From assembly GCF_000162755.2 (NCBI RefSeq), contig NZ_JH413808.1, positions 79,333-143,332 of the forward strand: a DNA stretch of 64,000 nt, in the 5' to 3' direction. The notes below the pieces were generated by a model. That model ran no database searches. It saw only the letters and a list, made by a program, of their open reading frames with translations, and was not told where the DNA came from. Every line of letters starts with the position of its first letter. The first letter of the stretch is position 1. This DNA is from Legionella drancourtii LLAP12. GTDB lineage: Bacteria > Pseudomonadota > Gammaproteobacteria > Legionellales > Legionellaceae. The translations under genes were made by a program, and so were the position numbers. Positions 36,487 through 45,988 of this stretch are shown here, one piece after another.

Positions 36487-38344
36487 ACTTACACATACGG
36501 AAGAATCTTTAGCCGAATTCTGGTCCGAAATAGCCAATCAAACCATCCATTGGCTACGCCCTTGGGACAGTGTACTGCAAGGTGATTTAAAACACGGCAA
36601 TGTAACCTGGTTCAAAGGAGGGCAACTCAATGTCAGTGTGAATTGCTTAGACCGACATTTACCCCAAAGAGCAAATAAGACAGCCATTATCTGGGAAGGT
36701 GATGATCCCAACCAACATACAACCCTGACCTATGGCGAATTACACGCTGAAGTATGTCGCATGAGTAATGTACTGAAGGCGTTAAAGGTCAAAAAAGGCG
36801 ATAAGGTCGCCATTTATTTGCCAATGATCCCAGAAGCGGCGATTGCCATGCTTGCCTGTGCACGCATTGGTGCGGTTCACACCGTTATCTTTGCCGGTTT
36901 TTCAGCGCATGCATTAAAACAACGTTTACTCGCTGCTGATAGTGCTTGTCTTATCACCACTGACAGTTTTTATCGTGGGGGCAAGATAGTTCAGTTAAAA
37001 GAACATGCTGATGAGGCTTGCACGAATTTAACCCTACCCCGACTTGTTATAAAAACTACCGGTGCCCCTGTAGCTTTTAATAAAAATACCGATCATTGGT
37101 GGCATGAATTAAAAACCCAGGTAAGCGCTCACTGCGATCCCGAACCAATGGATGCCGAGGATCCCTTGTTTATTCTGTATACTTCAGGCAGCACTGGCCA
37201 ACCCAAAGGTGTGGTGCATACCACGGGTGGCTATCTAGTCCAAGCCGCCTATACACACCAGCTTATATTTGCCTGTAAAGAAGATGAAGTATTTTGGTGT
37301 ACCGCCGATATTGGCTGGATCACTGGCCACAGTTATGTAGTTTATGGACCACTGTGCAATGGGGTCACCACGTTAATTTATGAAGGAATCCCCACCTGGC
37401 CTGATGCTGCACGAAACTGGAAAATTATTGATAAACATCAAGTCAATGTATTTTATACCGCCCCCACCGCCATACGAGCCTTAATGCGTTGTGGCAATGA
37501 ATGGCTCGATTCAAGCACAAGAAGCTCCTTGCGCTTATTGGGCTCTGTGGGTGAACCGATTAATCCTGAAGCCTGGCAATGGTATTATCACCAAGTAGGT
37601 CAAGACCGATGTCCAATTGTCGATACATGGTGGCAAACAGAAACCGGTTCCATAATGATAAGCCCTCGTGCCAATGAATCCGCCAATAAACCCGGTGCCG
37701 CAAAACAGGCTATACCGGGTATTGTTCCCGTATTATTAGATGCAGAAGGTAACGAAATACAGCATGAAGGTGAAGGTTTTTTAGCCATAAAATACCCCTG
37801 GCCATCAATGGCACGCACTATAGCAGGGGATCATCAGCGCTATTGCCTTACTTATTTACACAATGGTTATTACATTACTGGTGATGGTGCAAAACGCGAT
37901 GCAGATGGCGATTATTGGATTACTGGCCGTGTCGATGATGTTATTAATGTATCCGGGCATCGCTTAGGTACCGCTGAGATTGAAAGTGCATTGGTTAGTC
38001 ATGTGGCTGTTGCTGAAGCTGCAGTGGTAGGGATACCTCATGATTTGAAGGGCCAAGGCATTTATGCTTATGTTATCTTAAAGGAAGATGTATCAATAAC
38101 GGCGCAATTACAAGCCGAATTAATTGAGCAGGTAAAAACAGAAATCAGCCCGATCGCCAAACCAGATATCATTCATTTTACGAGTGAATTACCTAAAACA
38201 CGCTCAGGAAAAATCATGCGCCGTATTTTGCGTAAAATTGCGGGTAAAGAAATACAAAGCCTTGAAGAGTTAGGCGATTTATCAACCTTAGCAAATCCAC
38301 AGGTTGTCGAAGAGCTCATGAAGGATAGAAATAAGCACTCTTAA
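36473..38344 (+). CDS. acs: Acetyl-CoA synthetase family enzyme (acetate or propionate)
   Basis: 623 residues, slightly shorter than the ~650 typical for Acs. AMP-binding signature YTSGSTGQPKGVVHTTGGY, the tryptophan/gate region TWWQTETGS, and the C-terminal PKTRSGKIMRR with the regulatory lysine. Residues alone do not let me separate acetate from propionate preference; placement after valine-catabolic genes keeps propionate possible. AAGAGG precedes the ATG inside mmsB. Confidence 0.9.
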   Translation: MTHPKLTHTEESLAEFWSEIANQTIHWLRPWDSVLQGDLKHGNVTWFKGGQLNVSVNCLDRHLPQRANKTAIIWEGDDPNQHTTLTYGELHAEVCRMSNVLKALKVKKGDKVAIYLPMIPEAAIAMLACARIGAVHTVIFAGFSAHALKQRLLAADSACLITTDSFYRGGKIVQLKEHADEACTNLTLPRLVIKTTGAPVAFNKNTDHWWHELKTQVSAHCDPEPMDAEDPLFILYTSGSTGQPKGVVHTTGGYLVQAAYTHQLIFACKEDEVFWCTADIGWITGHSYVVYGPLCNGVTTLIYEGIPTWPDAARNWKIIDKHQVNVFYTAPTAIRALMRCGNEWLDSSTRSSLRLLGSVGEPINPEAWQWYYHQVGQDRCPIVDTWWQTETGSIMISPRANESANKPGAAKQAIPGIVPVLLDAEGNEIQHEGEGFLAIKYPWPSMARTIAGDHQRYCLTYLHNGYYITGDGAKRDADGDYWITGRVDDVINVSGHRLGTAEIESALVSHVAVAEAAVVGIPHDLKGQGIYAYVILKEDVSITAQLQAELIEQVKTEISPIAKPDIIHFTSELPKTRSGKIMRRILRKIAGKEIQSLEELGDLSTLANPQVVEELMKDRNKHS

Positions 38345-38368
38345 TTAGTATAAATCAGCCTTTCTAGC

Positions 38369-38401
38369 GTGCAAAAGCTACTGGAAAAATAGCTTTTGCA
38401 C
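38369..38401. terminator. Hairpin between acs and engB
   Basis: GTGCAAAAGCTA (38369-38380) and TAGCTTTTGCAC (38390-38401) form a perfect 12-bp stem with a 9-nt loop in the gap between convergent acs and engB. There is no trailing T-run, so it may act as a 3'-end stabiliser or a weak terminator. Confidence 0.5.
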
Positions 38402-38474
38402 ACGGACATATTGAAGAACAGCTGGGAAAAATTGCACGCTTTAGTAGACAAAAAATGAATTCAATTTTCATCCT

Positions 38475-39086
38475 CTAATATGATGAGCCCAATGCAAGCC
38501 ATTGATTAAGCACTGCAATTAACTCGGCAACACCTTCCTTTTTCGAAGAAGAAAAAGACTGTACACTAACCAAATGCTCAGCTAAGCCATAATGCTTACG
38601 CACTTTTAGTACGGTGTTTTTTACCTCGCTACGGCTTAATTTATCGGCTTTAGTCAACAAGATATGAACCGGCAATTCACGATTCAACGCCCAATCAATC
38701 ATCATTTGATCTAAATCTTTGAGCGGGTGCCGTATGTCCATTAATAACACTAAGCCTTTTAAACTTTTTCTGATATCAAGATAGTGCGCTAAATGTTTTT
38801 GCCATTCCATCTTCACCTGCAAGGCGACTTTGGCATAGCCATACCCGGGCAAATCAACCAACCGATGCTCGTCATCTAGGCTAAATAGATTAATAAGTTG
38901 CGTGCGCCCAGGCGTTTTACTGGTACGTGCCAATCCTTTAATACCAGTTAAACAATTCAACGCGCTGGACTTACCAGCATTAGAACGGCCGGCAAAAGCA
39001 ACTTCGTAGCCGCTGTCTTCCGGTAAATGCACCACTTTGGCGGCACTTTTTAAAAATACTGCTCTTGAGTAAGGATTTTCTAACAT
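38475..39086 (-). CDS. engB: Ribosome-biogenesis GTPase EngB/YihA/YsxC
   Basis: 203 residues. GTPase motifs G1 GRSNAGKS (33-40), G3 DLPGYGYAK and G4 TKADKL are present. It is an essential assembly factor for the large ribosomal subunit. The gene is transcribed away from the cytochrome c4 gene, with 222 bp between them. Confidence 0.95.
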   Translation of the reverse strand: MLENPYSRAVFLKSAAKVVHLPEDSGYEVAFAGRSNAGKSSALNCLTGIKGLARTSKTPGRTQLINLFSLDDEHRLVDLPGYGYAKVALQVKMEWQKHLAHYLDIRKSLKGLVLLMDIRHPLKDLDQMMIDWALNRELPVHILLTKADKLSRSEVKNTVLKVRKHYGLAEHLVSVQSFSSSKKEGVAELIAVLNQWLALGSSY

Positions 39087-39308
39087 GAGATATATAATAC
39101 TTTGGGATTTAGACCAAGGCAGTGTACCATTAGTTCACGAATTTATATAATTTTTGCTAAAAAATGTCGCTTGGGCCCTAAGGCTAATGTAGGCCAACAT
39201 TTACGGTTCATTACCACGATGAAATTACTGAGAAGGTACTGCTATTGGGGCAAATGACCGACGGCGGCGTGCCCCCCTAAGACTCAAGCACCACCGAATG
39301 AGATATCT

Positions 39309-39908
39309 ATGAAAAAATTTGTCCTTGCCCTTATTTTGTGTGCCCCTCCTGCTATTTACGCCGAAGAAAATACCACGCTTGTCGCGAATACAGCCATGGT
39401 TTGCACTGCCTGCCACGGTCAAGAAGGGAACAGCACGAATCCTGACTGGCCTAATCTAGCGGGGCAACACCCAAAATACTTCGTGAAACAACTTAAGGAC
39501 ATGAAAAACAGCAATGTACGGGATGCCCCCACAATGAAGGCATTGGCCGCAACATTGAGTGAGCAGGACATGGATGACTTAGCAACATATTATGCTAAAA
39601 TGCCACTTGCTCAGGGCCGTACTCCCAAAGAATTTCTACGGCGTGGAGAACTACTCTACCGCGGTGGAGACTTTAGCAAACGGATTACTGCTTGCATCGC
39701 CTGTCATGGTCCTAAAGGTACAGGTAATGCGCAGGCTGGATTTCCACTACTATCTGGCCAGCATGCAGCATATACGGTACTGCAATTGCTGGCATTTAAA
39801 GACGGTAAACGAAAAAATGATTTAAACCATATTATGCAAGACATCAGCAGTAGAATGAGTCAAGACGATATGGAAGCAGTGGCACATTATATTGAAGGCT
39901 TACACTAG
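39309..39908 (+). CDS. Dihaem cytochrome c4
   Basis: 199 residues with a signal peptide (MKKFVLALILCAPPAIYA) and two CxxCH haem sites, CTACHG (Cys32-His36) and CIACHG (Cys129-His133), in two homologous ~90-residue domains. Periplasmic electron carrier that usually delivers electrons to terminal oxidases. It lies 11 nt upstream of dsbA, probably co-transcribed. Confidence 0.93.
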   Translation: MKKFVLALILCAPPAIYAEENTTLVANTAMVCTACHGQEGNSTNPDWPNLAGQHPKYFVKQLKDMKNSNVRDAPTMKALAATLSEQDMDDLATYYAKMPLAQGRTPKEFLRRGELLYRGGDFSKRITACIACHGPKGTGNAQAGFPLLSGQHAAYTVLQLLAFKDGKRKNDLNHIMQDISSRMSQDDMEAVAHYIEGLH

Positions 39909-39919
39909 GGAATTTAAAA

Positions 39920-40534
39920 ATGTTAAAAAAACTAATTTGTTTCTTCTTACTCTTACCGACCATGATTTTCGCAGCAGTATTTGTTGAAGGCAAAGATTAT
40001 CAAATCGTTGCCAACCCACAAGCAATCGCCAATAAAAGCAAAACCCCTCTGATCCAAGAATTTTTTAGTTACGGTTGCCCCTGGTGTTATAAAATAGAAA
40101 CCCCTCTTCATGCCTGGGTTAATTCAATGGGAAAAAGCGTGCAATTTGAACGGATCCCAGTCGTGTTTAAACCCAGTTGGGAGCTTTATGCCAAAGCGTA
40201 TTACACAGCAAAAACACTGGCTCTTTCTGACAAATTAAATCCCCTATTATTTAAAGCCATACAAGTAGAGAGAACGCCTTTAGAGTCGAAACAAACCATG
40301 ATCAACTTCTTTGTTACTCAAGGTGTGGATAGAGAAATTGCTAAAAGTGCTTTTGAGAATTCGCCAACTATTGAGATGAAAGTGCAAACTGGCATGGCAT
40401 TGATGGCCACTTATCAAATTAGTGCAGTGCCCGCTTTTGTCATCAATAATAAATACAAAACGGATTTGCAATTGGCCGGGAGCCCTGAGCGTTTATTAGA
40501 AATATTGGCCTACTTGGTAAGAAAACCAGCTTAA
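39920..40534 (+). CDS. dsbA: Periplasmic thiol:disulfide oxidoreductase DsbA
   Basis: 204 residues with a signal peptide and a thioredoxin-like active site CPWC (Cys53-Cys56) in FFSYGCPWCYKIE, plus the cis-proline loop SAVPAFVINNKY. It introduces disulfides into exported proteins. Legionella has more than one DsbA; this position after a cytochrome c4 gene fits the DsbA1-type copy by my recollection. The central dipeptide PW differs from the E. coli PH. Confidence 0.92.
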   Translation: MLKKLICFFLLLPTMIFAAVFVEGKDYQIVANPQAIANKSKTPLIQEFFSYGCPWCYKIETPLHAWVNSMGKSVQFERIPVVFKPSWELYAKAYYTAKTLALSDKLNPLLFKAIQVERTPLESKQTMINFFVTQGVDREIAKSAFENSPTIEMKVQTGMALMATYQISAVPAFVINNKYKTDLQLAGSPERLLEILAYLVRKPA

Positions 40535-40557
40535 ATTGGTTTAGTAGGCCAATTAAA

Positions 40558-40583
40558 ATGCTGGGCTTTATACAGTCCAGCAT
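40558..40583. terminator. Hairpin between convergent dsbA and ABC ATPase genes
   Basis: ATGCTGG (40558-40564) and CCAGCAT (40577-40583) form a 7-bp stem with a 12-nt loop in the 78-bp convergent gap. No clear T-run follows. Confidence 0.35.
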
Positions 40584-40612
40584 ACGTTGTCACAAAGGTG
40601 ACCAGAATTAAA

Positions 40613-41911
40613 CTATGTCCCATCCCCGGGGTTTTCCAAACTTAAAATCCCTGTATTAAAATCATAGGCAAAAAGTTCGGCATAGCGCCCCCAGTCAATC
40701 ATTGTCCGTAACACGCGTTCAGCCTCTTTCTCACTTAAATAATCTTCAAGCTTACTTAAAAAACGCTCTTCAGAAACTCGGTGCCCTACTTTTTCATCTA
40801 AAACACGACTGATGTAACGCGCAAGCGGTACTTTCTCCAATAATCGTTGGGCAAACAATTGTTTTCGCTCTTGCAAATCAGCCTCGGAAAACTGCTTACC
40901 TAAATCACTTAATTGAATATCCCCCGCCGAGACCTTAGCAAAACCTAATATTTCCAGCGTTTCCAAAATGGGGAATAAATCATCAATATTCATCATCAAC
41001 TCATCGGCAAGTTCGGGTAAGTCAATGCGTTCTTCAAAAGAAGTCATGGTTTCAATCAAACCGGTTAACTCGGAAGGCTCAACATCAGGAAGACGATAGC
41101 CCAAACCAATTTGCCGTTCACGCTGTGCCCGTTTTGCCTTTTCTTTGGGGCCAGTAGTCATTAAGGTATAAATTTTATCAACCAAGGCACGAAATTCAGG
41201 AGACTCGGGATCACGAGGCTGAGGCAAGGTTACTGGTAATTCAGCGCGAATATAGCCCGGATCATTACCGAAAATTACGATACGATCCGCCAAAGTCGCT
41301 GCTTCTTCAATATTATGCGTTACTAATAAAATACCATTGGTATTGGTTTTCTTTTCTTTCCATAATTCCAATAAGTCTGATCTTAAGTTTTCTGCGGTAA
41401 GCACATCAAGAGCAGAAAAAGGCTCATCCATAAGTAACACATCAGGATTAATAACCAAAGCACGCGCAAAACCAACCCGTTGCCGCATCCCTCCTGAAAG
41501 CTCCTTGGGAAAAGCGGACTCAAAGCCATCAAGGCCAATGATATCAATGGCTTCAATCGCCCGATGTCGACGTTCTTCGCGGCTTACACCTTGGGCTTCA
41601 AGGCCTAACTCCACATTTTCCAATACATTCAGCCAGGGCATTAAAGCAAAAGACTGAAAGACCATGGCAATGCCGGCAACAGGTCGGGTAACTGGTTTGC
41701 CACGATAAGTCACCGTACCACTGGTCGGCGGAATCAAACCAGCAATAATTCGCAGCAGGGTCGACTTACCCGAACCTGATTTACCCAATAAGGCAACAAT
41801 CTCACCTTCCTGCAATTTAAAATTAACGTCTTCAAGTACGAGCAAATCCTGCGTAGACGCTTTTTTAAAAGACTTGCGTAAACTTTCTATAGCAATAATG
41901 GTTTCAGACAT
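40613..41911 (-). CDS. ABC transporter ATPase, NitT/TauT type with C-terminal extension
   Basis: 432 residues. The N-terminal ~250 residues hold Walker A GKSGSGKST, the Q-loop VFQSFALMPWL, signature LSGGMRQRVG and Walker B VLLMDEPFSALD. The extra ~170 residues resemble the AAA-associated C-terminal domain found in nitrate/sulfonate/taurine-type ATPases. It is followed in transcription by nothing on the same strand and preceded by its permease gene (42002-43744), forming an importer pair. The substrate is not evident. Confidence 0.9.
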   Translation of the reverse strand: MSETIIAIESLRKSFKKASTQDLLVLEDVNFKLQEGEIVALLGKSGSGKSTLLRIIAGLIPPTSGTVTYRGKPVTRPVAGIAMVFQSFALMPWLNVLENVELGLEAQGVSREERRHRAIEAIDIIGLDGFESAFPKELSGGMRQRVGFARALVINPDVLLMDEPFSALDVLTAENLRSDLLELWKEKKTNTNGILLVTHNIEEAATLADRIVIFGNDPGYIRAELPVTLPQPRDPESPEFRALVDKIYTLMTTGPKEKAKRAQRERQIGLGYRLPDVEPSELTGLIETMTSFEERIDLPELADELMMNIDDLFPILETLEILGFAKVSAGDIQLSDLGKQFSEADLQERKQLFAQRLLEKVPLARYISRVLDEKVGHRVSEERFLSKLEDYLSEKEAERVLRTMIDWGRYAELFAYDFNTGILSLENPGDGT

Positions 41912-42001
41912 ACGCGTCTCAAGGTTTGGGTAAATTATATTGCTCTCGATATCCCCATTCCTGTTTATAAGGAACAGTAGTGCAAAAATACGTACCCGTT
42001 A

Positions 42002-43744
42002 TTAATTAAAATTAAACCGTTCTTCCGCTAAGCGATACAGCGGCCGCCAAATCAGGTGATTAAAAGTCAGCACATACAGGCACATCATGGCTGTGCCTAA
42101 TGCGATTTGCGGAAAATCACCAATGGTGGTGCTGGCTTGTATATAGGCACCCAGCCCAGTTGCCTTAAGAGTAACATTCCCCCAACTGACCCATTCTGCC
42201 ACGATACTGGCGTTCCAGGCACCACCAGCAGCTGTAATCGCACCAGTAATATAAAAAGGGAAGATTCCAGGCAAAACCAGACGTTTCCACCACAGCCATC
42301 CTTTCAAGCCAAAATTGTCTGCGGCAAGATATAATTCACGAGGAATGGTCGAGGCACCAGCAATCACATTAAATAAAATATACCACTGCGTCCCAAGAAT
42401 CATCAGTGGTGTCACCCATATTTCTACATTTAAATTAAATTCAACAATAGCAATAACAAATAAAGGATAAAATAAATTTGCAGGAAAGGCCGCGACAAAC
42501 TGAATCACGGGTTGTATTCTTTGCGCAATACGTGGCCTTAAGCCAATCCACACGCCTACGGGGATCCAAATTAAAGAACTTAAAACAATTAAAGCAATAA
42601 CGCGGGTACCCGTTGCTGCGCCCAGTAAAAATACGTGCAAAATATCACTAACTTTCAATTCGGCAAGGATAAAGCGTAATAAAAACCAGCCGCCACTTAA
42701 AACACAAAATAAAACCATCGTACTCCAAAAGCGGTCAATACGTTTTTGCCGTTTAAAATCAATTTCTTTAATCGCCTTGGGTTCACCTATGCGAAACCAG
42801 CGGGCATTGACAAAACTGTTAGTAAAAATGTCAATAATCTCTGTGAATCGTTTCATTAGCCGACTACAGCGTATCCAATCCACTAACCAGGATTGATACT
42901 CCGATTCATCGGGCGAAGGTTCAAATTTAAATTTTTCTGACCAGGCAATTAAAGGACGGAATAAAATTTGATCATAGAGGAAAATGACAATCACCATGGT
43001 TAAAATAGCATAACCTACGGCATGTAGGTCACGTTGCTGGATTGCTAAAGCAATGTATGAACCAATCCCAGGTAATCTAATGTTTTGATGTGCAACTGAA
43101 ATCGCTTCCGACAACACCACGAAAAACCAGCTGGCCGACATGGAAATCATCATATTCCATAAAAGACCGGACATGGAAAAAGGCACTTCCAGCTTCCAAA
43201 AACGTTGCCATGCGGACAAGCGAAACATTGCTGCAACTTCTTGTAAATCATGCGGTATGGTTTTTAATGATTGATAAAAACCAAAGGTCATATTCCATAC
43301 TTGTGCACAAAAAATAGCAAAAATCGAGGCGCATTCAGGACCTAATAAACTGTGCGGAAATAAATGGATAAACCCAGTCACCGTAATCGAGAGGAAACTT
43401 AACACCGGAATGGATTGCAAAATATCAATGGCAGGAATAATCACTTGTTCTGCACGACGATTTTTAGCTGCTAAAAGTCCCACGGCAAAGGTAAATAAGA
43501 TGGAAAAAAATAAGGCTATAAACAGTCGCAAAACGGTACGCAAAGCATAAAAAGGCAAATTTTCTGGCACTAAAGAAATAGGAATCTGATCGCCTAATTG
43601 ATAGGGGGTAGCCATTTGCGAACCAGCCCAACCCAAAAAGAATAAAACGGCAAAGATCAAAATCAGGAGCAATAAGTCCCAACGATTAATAAATCGACCA
43701 ACTCGATCAGGATTAGCAAAGTAAAACCGACTATTACGCACCAT
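42002..43744 (-). CDS. ABC transporter permease with two fused membrane domains
   Basis: 580 residues with about twelve hydrophobic segments in two halves (roughly 20-270 and 335-575). Each half has a binding-protein-dependent permease loop (for example EVAAMFRLSAWQRFWKLEVPFSM and LYLAADNFGLKGWLWWKRLVLPGI). Two permease domains in one chain remove the need for a dimer. It lies 90 bp upstream of the ATPase gene on the same strand. No periplasmic binding-protein gene is adjacent. Confidence 0.9.
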   Translation of the reverse strand: MVRNSRFYFANPDRVGRFINRWDLLLLILIFAVLFFLGWAGSQMATPYQLGDQIPISLVPENLPFYALRTVLRLFIALFFSILFTFAVGLLAAKNRRAEQVIIPAIDILQSIPVLSFLSITVTGFIHLFPHSLLGPECASIFAIFCAQVWNMTFGFYQSLKTIPHDLQEVAAMFRLSAWQRFWKLEVPFSMSGLLWNMMISMSASWFFVVLSEAISVAHQNIRLPGIGSYIALAIQQRDLHAVGYAILTMVIVIFLYDQILFRPLIAWSEKFKFEPSPDESEYQSWLVDWIRCSRLMKRFTEIIDIFTNSFVNARWFRIGEPKAIKEIDFKRQKRIDRFWSTMVLFCVLSGGWFLLRFILAELKVSDILHVFLLGAATGTRVIALIVLSSLIWIPVGVWIGLRPRIAQRIQPVIQFVAAFPANLFYPLFVIAIVEFNLNVEIWVTPLMILGTQWYILFNVIAGASTIPRELYLAADNFGLKGWLWWKRLVLPGIFPFYITGAITAAGGAWNASIVAEWVSWGNVTLKATGLGAYIQASTTIGDFPQIALGTAMMCLYVLTFNHLIWRPLYRLAEERFNFN

Positions 43745-43865
43745 GCCCCCATTAATCTCACTTCATCGACATAAAACCTCGAACAATAGCATAAAACCAA
43801 CTCTATCGGTAGTTTTAATCACAACCAACGTTTAAATGAAACAAAGAGAATTGTGGCCAACACGT

Positions 43866-43896
43866 ATCGCCTGATTAAAAAAAGCCCCCAGGCGAT
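43866..43896. repeat. Inverted repeat after the decayed porin gene
   Basis: ATCGCCTG (43866-43873) and CAGGCGAT (43889-43896) form an 8-bp stem. Read on the minus strand the loop contains GGGGGCTTTTTTT. It lies about 40 bp past the porin pseudogene and may be its old terminator. Confidence 0.35.
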
Positions 43897-43932
43897 GAAA
43901 AAAATAGTCGCAGAAATGACTACCACTACACC

Positions 43933-44541
43933 TTACATTTTCAATGAAGCCATCACATAAGGCCCATCAACCGTAAACTCTCGATTTTTTAGTAAGGCTT
44001 TGCAGGAAAATAGCGCCGGTATTCATCCCTGCCGAGCCAGGCACATAGGTGGATGGTACATCGCTTTGCACAGCATTAACATAAATAGAAGCCATATAAC
44101 CGCCCTCTACCGTCAATGTTGCATTATTTCCTGCCTGATAAGCGTATTTAAGCCCCGGCTTGGCATCCAATGCCGGAACCACTTGCACATAACTGCGATG
44201 CGAAATATATTGATGGTTTAATGGAATACCCGAGGCAGCTAGTAACGTAAATCAAAGAAAAATCCGGCACTATAATTAGAGGATTCATGCCTCTGACTTG
44301 CCAACTGGGATCAAGGATTGGCGTAGCAACATCAGGATTAAATGGATTAACGACAACACCATAATCATTAATACCCGTCGGACGCAAAAATAAAGCACCT
44401 CAGCTTAGTTCATATGCCGAGGGCAAATTAGGAACATAAACATTAAAATTGTTTTGCTATTCCCCCCATTGCTCCGGCAAAGCTTAATGAAATAGGGCTC
44501 AATAACGTACCAATAACACAGCCAATAAAAACTTTTCTCAT
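43933..44541 (-). pseudogene. Decayed Legionella-type major outer membrane protein (porin) gene
   Basis: The minus strand starts at an ATG (44541) with a good signal peptide (MRKVFIGCVIGTLLSPISLSFAGAMGG). It then breaks into several frames: stops soon after, a piece reading MRPTGINDYGVVVNPFNPDVATPILDP, a piece HLQVVPALDAKPGLKYAYQAGNNATLTVEGGY-like, and the typical end FTVDGPYVMASLKM with a TAA at 43933. About 600 bp remain of an expected ~900, so there are deletions and several frameshifts. Family assignment rests on these recognisable segments. Confidence 0.8.
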
Positions 44542-44677
44542 TACTTACTCCATGTAAATCAAATATACAATAACGCGATTAATTAAACTATGCTCGAAGT
44601 ACATGTTCAAGGTTTTAGCGATTTATTCGCTAATCATTACTGAATAAACAAAATCCTCAACAATCCCGCTAAAATAT

Positions 44678-44706
44678 TTTGCTTTACGATTGAACTTCCA
44701 GATAAT
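44678..44706 (+). promoter_or_regulatory. Candidate promoter of a small RNA
   Basis: TTTGCT (44678-44683), a 17-bp spacer and GATAAT (44701-44706) lie about 5-8 nt before the proposed start of a terminator-ended transcript. The -35 match is weak. Confidence 0.3.
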
Positions 44707-44710
44707 ATTA

Positions 44711-44840
44711 GGTGTCTAATATGTGAGCATTTCCCCCGGATGCTTAGCTTCGCTTTACCCCCTCTTAAGCGGAGCGATGTTTGAATGAATAATTCAAACA
44801 ACTAATTTGCCCCGGTGAGAAACCGGGGATTTTTTTATTT
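44711..44840 (+). ncRNA. Candidate small RNA ending in an intrinsic terminator
   Basis: No ORF fits here, yet a terminator (44810-44836) with an excellent T-run closes a ~130-nt stretch with two further potential hairpins (CGCTT...AAGCG near 44751-44771 and TTTGAAT...ATTCAAA near 44780-44798). A promoter-like pair precedes it. The nearest plus-strand gene upstream is over 4 kb away, so the terminator needs a local transcript. Identity unknown. Confidence 0.4.
44810..44840 (+). terminator. Rho-independent terminator
   Basis: CCCCGGT (44810-44816), loop GAGAA, ACCGGGG (44822-44828), followed by ATTTTTTTATTT: a classical intrinsic terminator on the plus strand, about 70 bp before the IcmL-like gene. 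Confidence 0.8.
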
Positions 44841-44907
44841 AAAAAAAGTGAGTACACTGAAACGATTGCATCTAATAAGAAATTTTTAAACAAAATCGAG
44901 ACCACAA

Positions 44908-45447
44908 ATGAATAATAAATTCCGCTCATTAGCCTTTATGCTGTTCATAATATTGTCACAGTTAACACATGCAGGCCCTGAGCAAGCGCCAATGGCTGTT
45001 TGGGTCAATGAAGCGATTGTCGCGACTTATAGCTACAGTTATAAAAATTATTTACAAGATCAAAAACAGATTGCCAAATATTTTACCGCGGATGGTTGGA
45101 TAGCTTACAGCAAAGCCTTAAATGACTCAAAACTTCCTGAGGCTGTCCAAAAAAATCTTTATTACGTCAGTGCCGTGGCTACAGAACCACCGGTAATTAC
45201 CACAATTGATAAAAACCATTGGAAAGCGACAATGAATTTGCTGGTAATGTATAAAAACCCGCAATATAAACAATCACAAACGCTTAAAGTCAACATTGAG
45301 TTTGGGATCGCCCCCGCAGGCCAAGGTGTGCGCGGCTTTAGCATGAACAGCTTGCAATCCGTGCTAATCAAACCATCCTGCCAATGTCCAATTGAGGATG
45401 ACCATACAACACCTACCGCAGCTAGCCCAACAGGCGCCAAGCAATAA
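44908..45447 (+). CDS. Secreted IcmL/DotI-like protein
   Basis: 179 residues with a cleavable signal peptide (MNNKFRSLAFMLFIILSQLTHA). The body matches the periplasmic IcmL/DotI domain pattern: VNEAIVATYSYSYKNYLQDQKQIAKYFTADGWIAYSKAL and YYVSAVATEPPVI. True DotI/IcmL is a membrane-anchored Dot/Icm core protein; stand-alone secreted paralogues occur in Legionella. It ends with a Pro/Thr-rich tail and overlaps the convergent DUF3592 gene by 26 bp. Function unknown. Confidence 0.8.
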   Translation: MNNKFRSLAFMLFIILSQLTHAGPEQAPMAVWVNEAIVATYSYSYKNYLQDQKQIAKYFTADGWIAYSKALNDSKLPEAVQKNLYYVSAVATEPPVITTIDKNHWKATMNLLVMYKNPQYKQSQTLKVNIEFGIAPAGQGVRGFSMNSLQSVLIKPSCQCPIEDDHTTPTAASPTGAKQ

Positions 45448-45889
45448 GCCCCACATGCAAAACAATCAAAGTGCCGATTAAAATTAAAATAACATTTAAT
45501 TTTTTCGGCATCGTGACATCTAAAGCAGATTGTTCGGGATGATTGGGATTATAATAAACATCAATTTCTTCATTTTCTTTAAAAGCCACCGCGGCTTTAT
45601 AGGCTACCCGACGCGCATATTTGCTGTTTGGGGTATTATGCGCCGTATCTAAAAATAAATACTCTCCATACAAGTTTTTATCATAAACTTGATAAGAATA
45701 TTCAATTTTAGGCCAAACACTATGTCCAACTGTAGTCCATTCACAAGCGATAATATGCCCCTTTACCTTTAACCAAGATTGCGCTTTAACCAATGCCTGC
45801 CTATCCTGCCAAAAATGCCTTAGCAAAAGGAGAAGCAGCATCAGCCACCCTAAATCCAGTGTCCATCGCCAAACACCAAGCCAAATCAT
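45422..45889 (-). CDS. DUF3592-type membrane protein
   Basis: 155 residues with a membrane helix at each end (about 10-28 and 130-150) and a central beta-rich region (WPKIEYSYQVYDKNLYGEYLF, EEIDVYYNPNHPEQSAL) characteristic of DUF3592 proteins. Role unknown. The 3' end overlaps the convergent IcmL-like gene by 26 bp, including both stop codons' surroundings. Confidence 0.8.
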   Translation of the reverse strand: MIWLGVWRWTLDLGWLMLLLLLLRHFWQDRQALVKAQSWLKVKGHIIACEWTTVGHSVWPKIEYSYQVYDKNLYGEYLFLDTAHNTPNSKYARRVAYKAAVAFKENEEIDVYYNPNHPEQSALDVTMPKKLNVILILIGTLIVLHVGLIAWRLLG

Positions 45890-45988
45890 TTAGCAACCCT
45901 ATAAAGATACTCTATGCATACAGTATATAGCTGTTTTAGCTCATAATCCTAAAAAATCATTGCCGCATAAAAAATCAAAGCGGAAATC

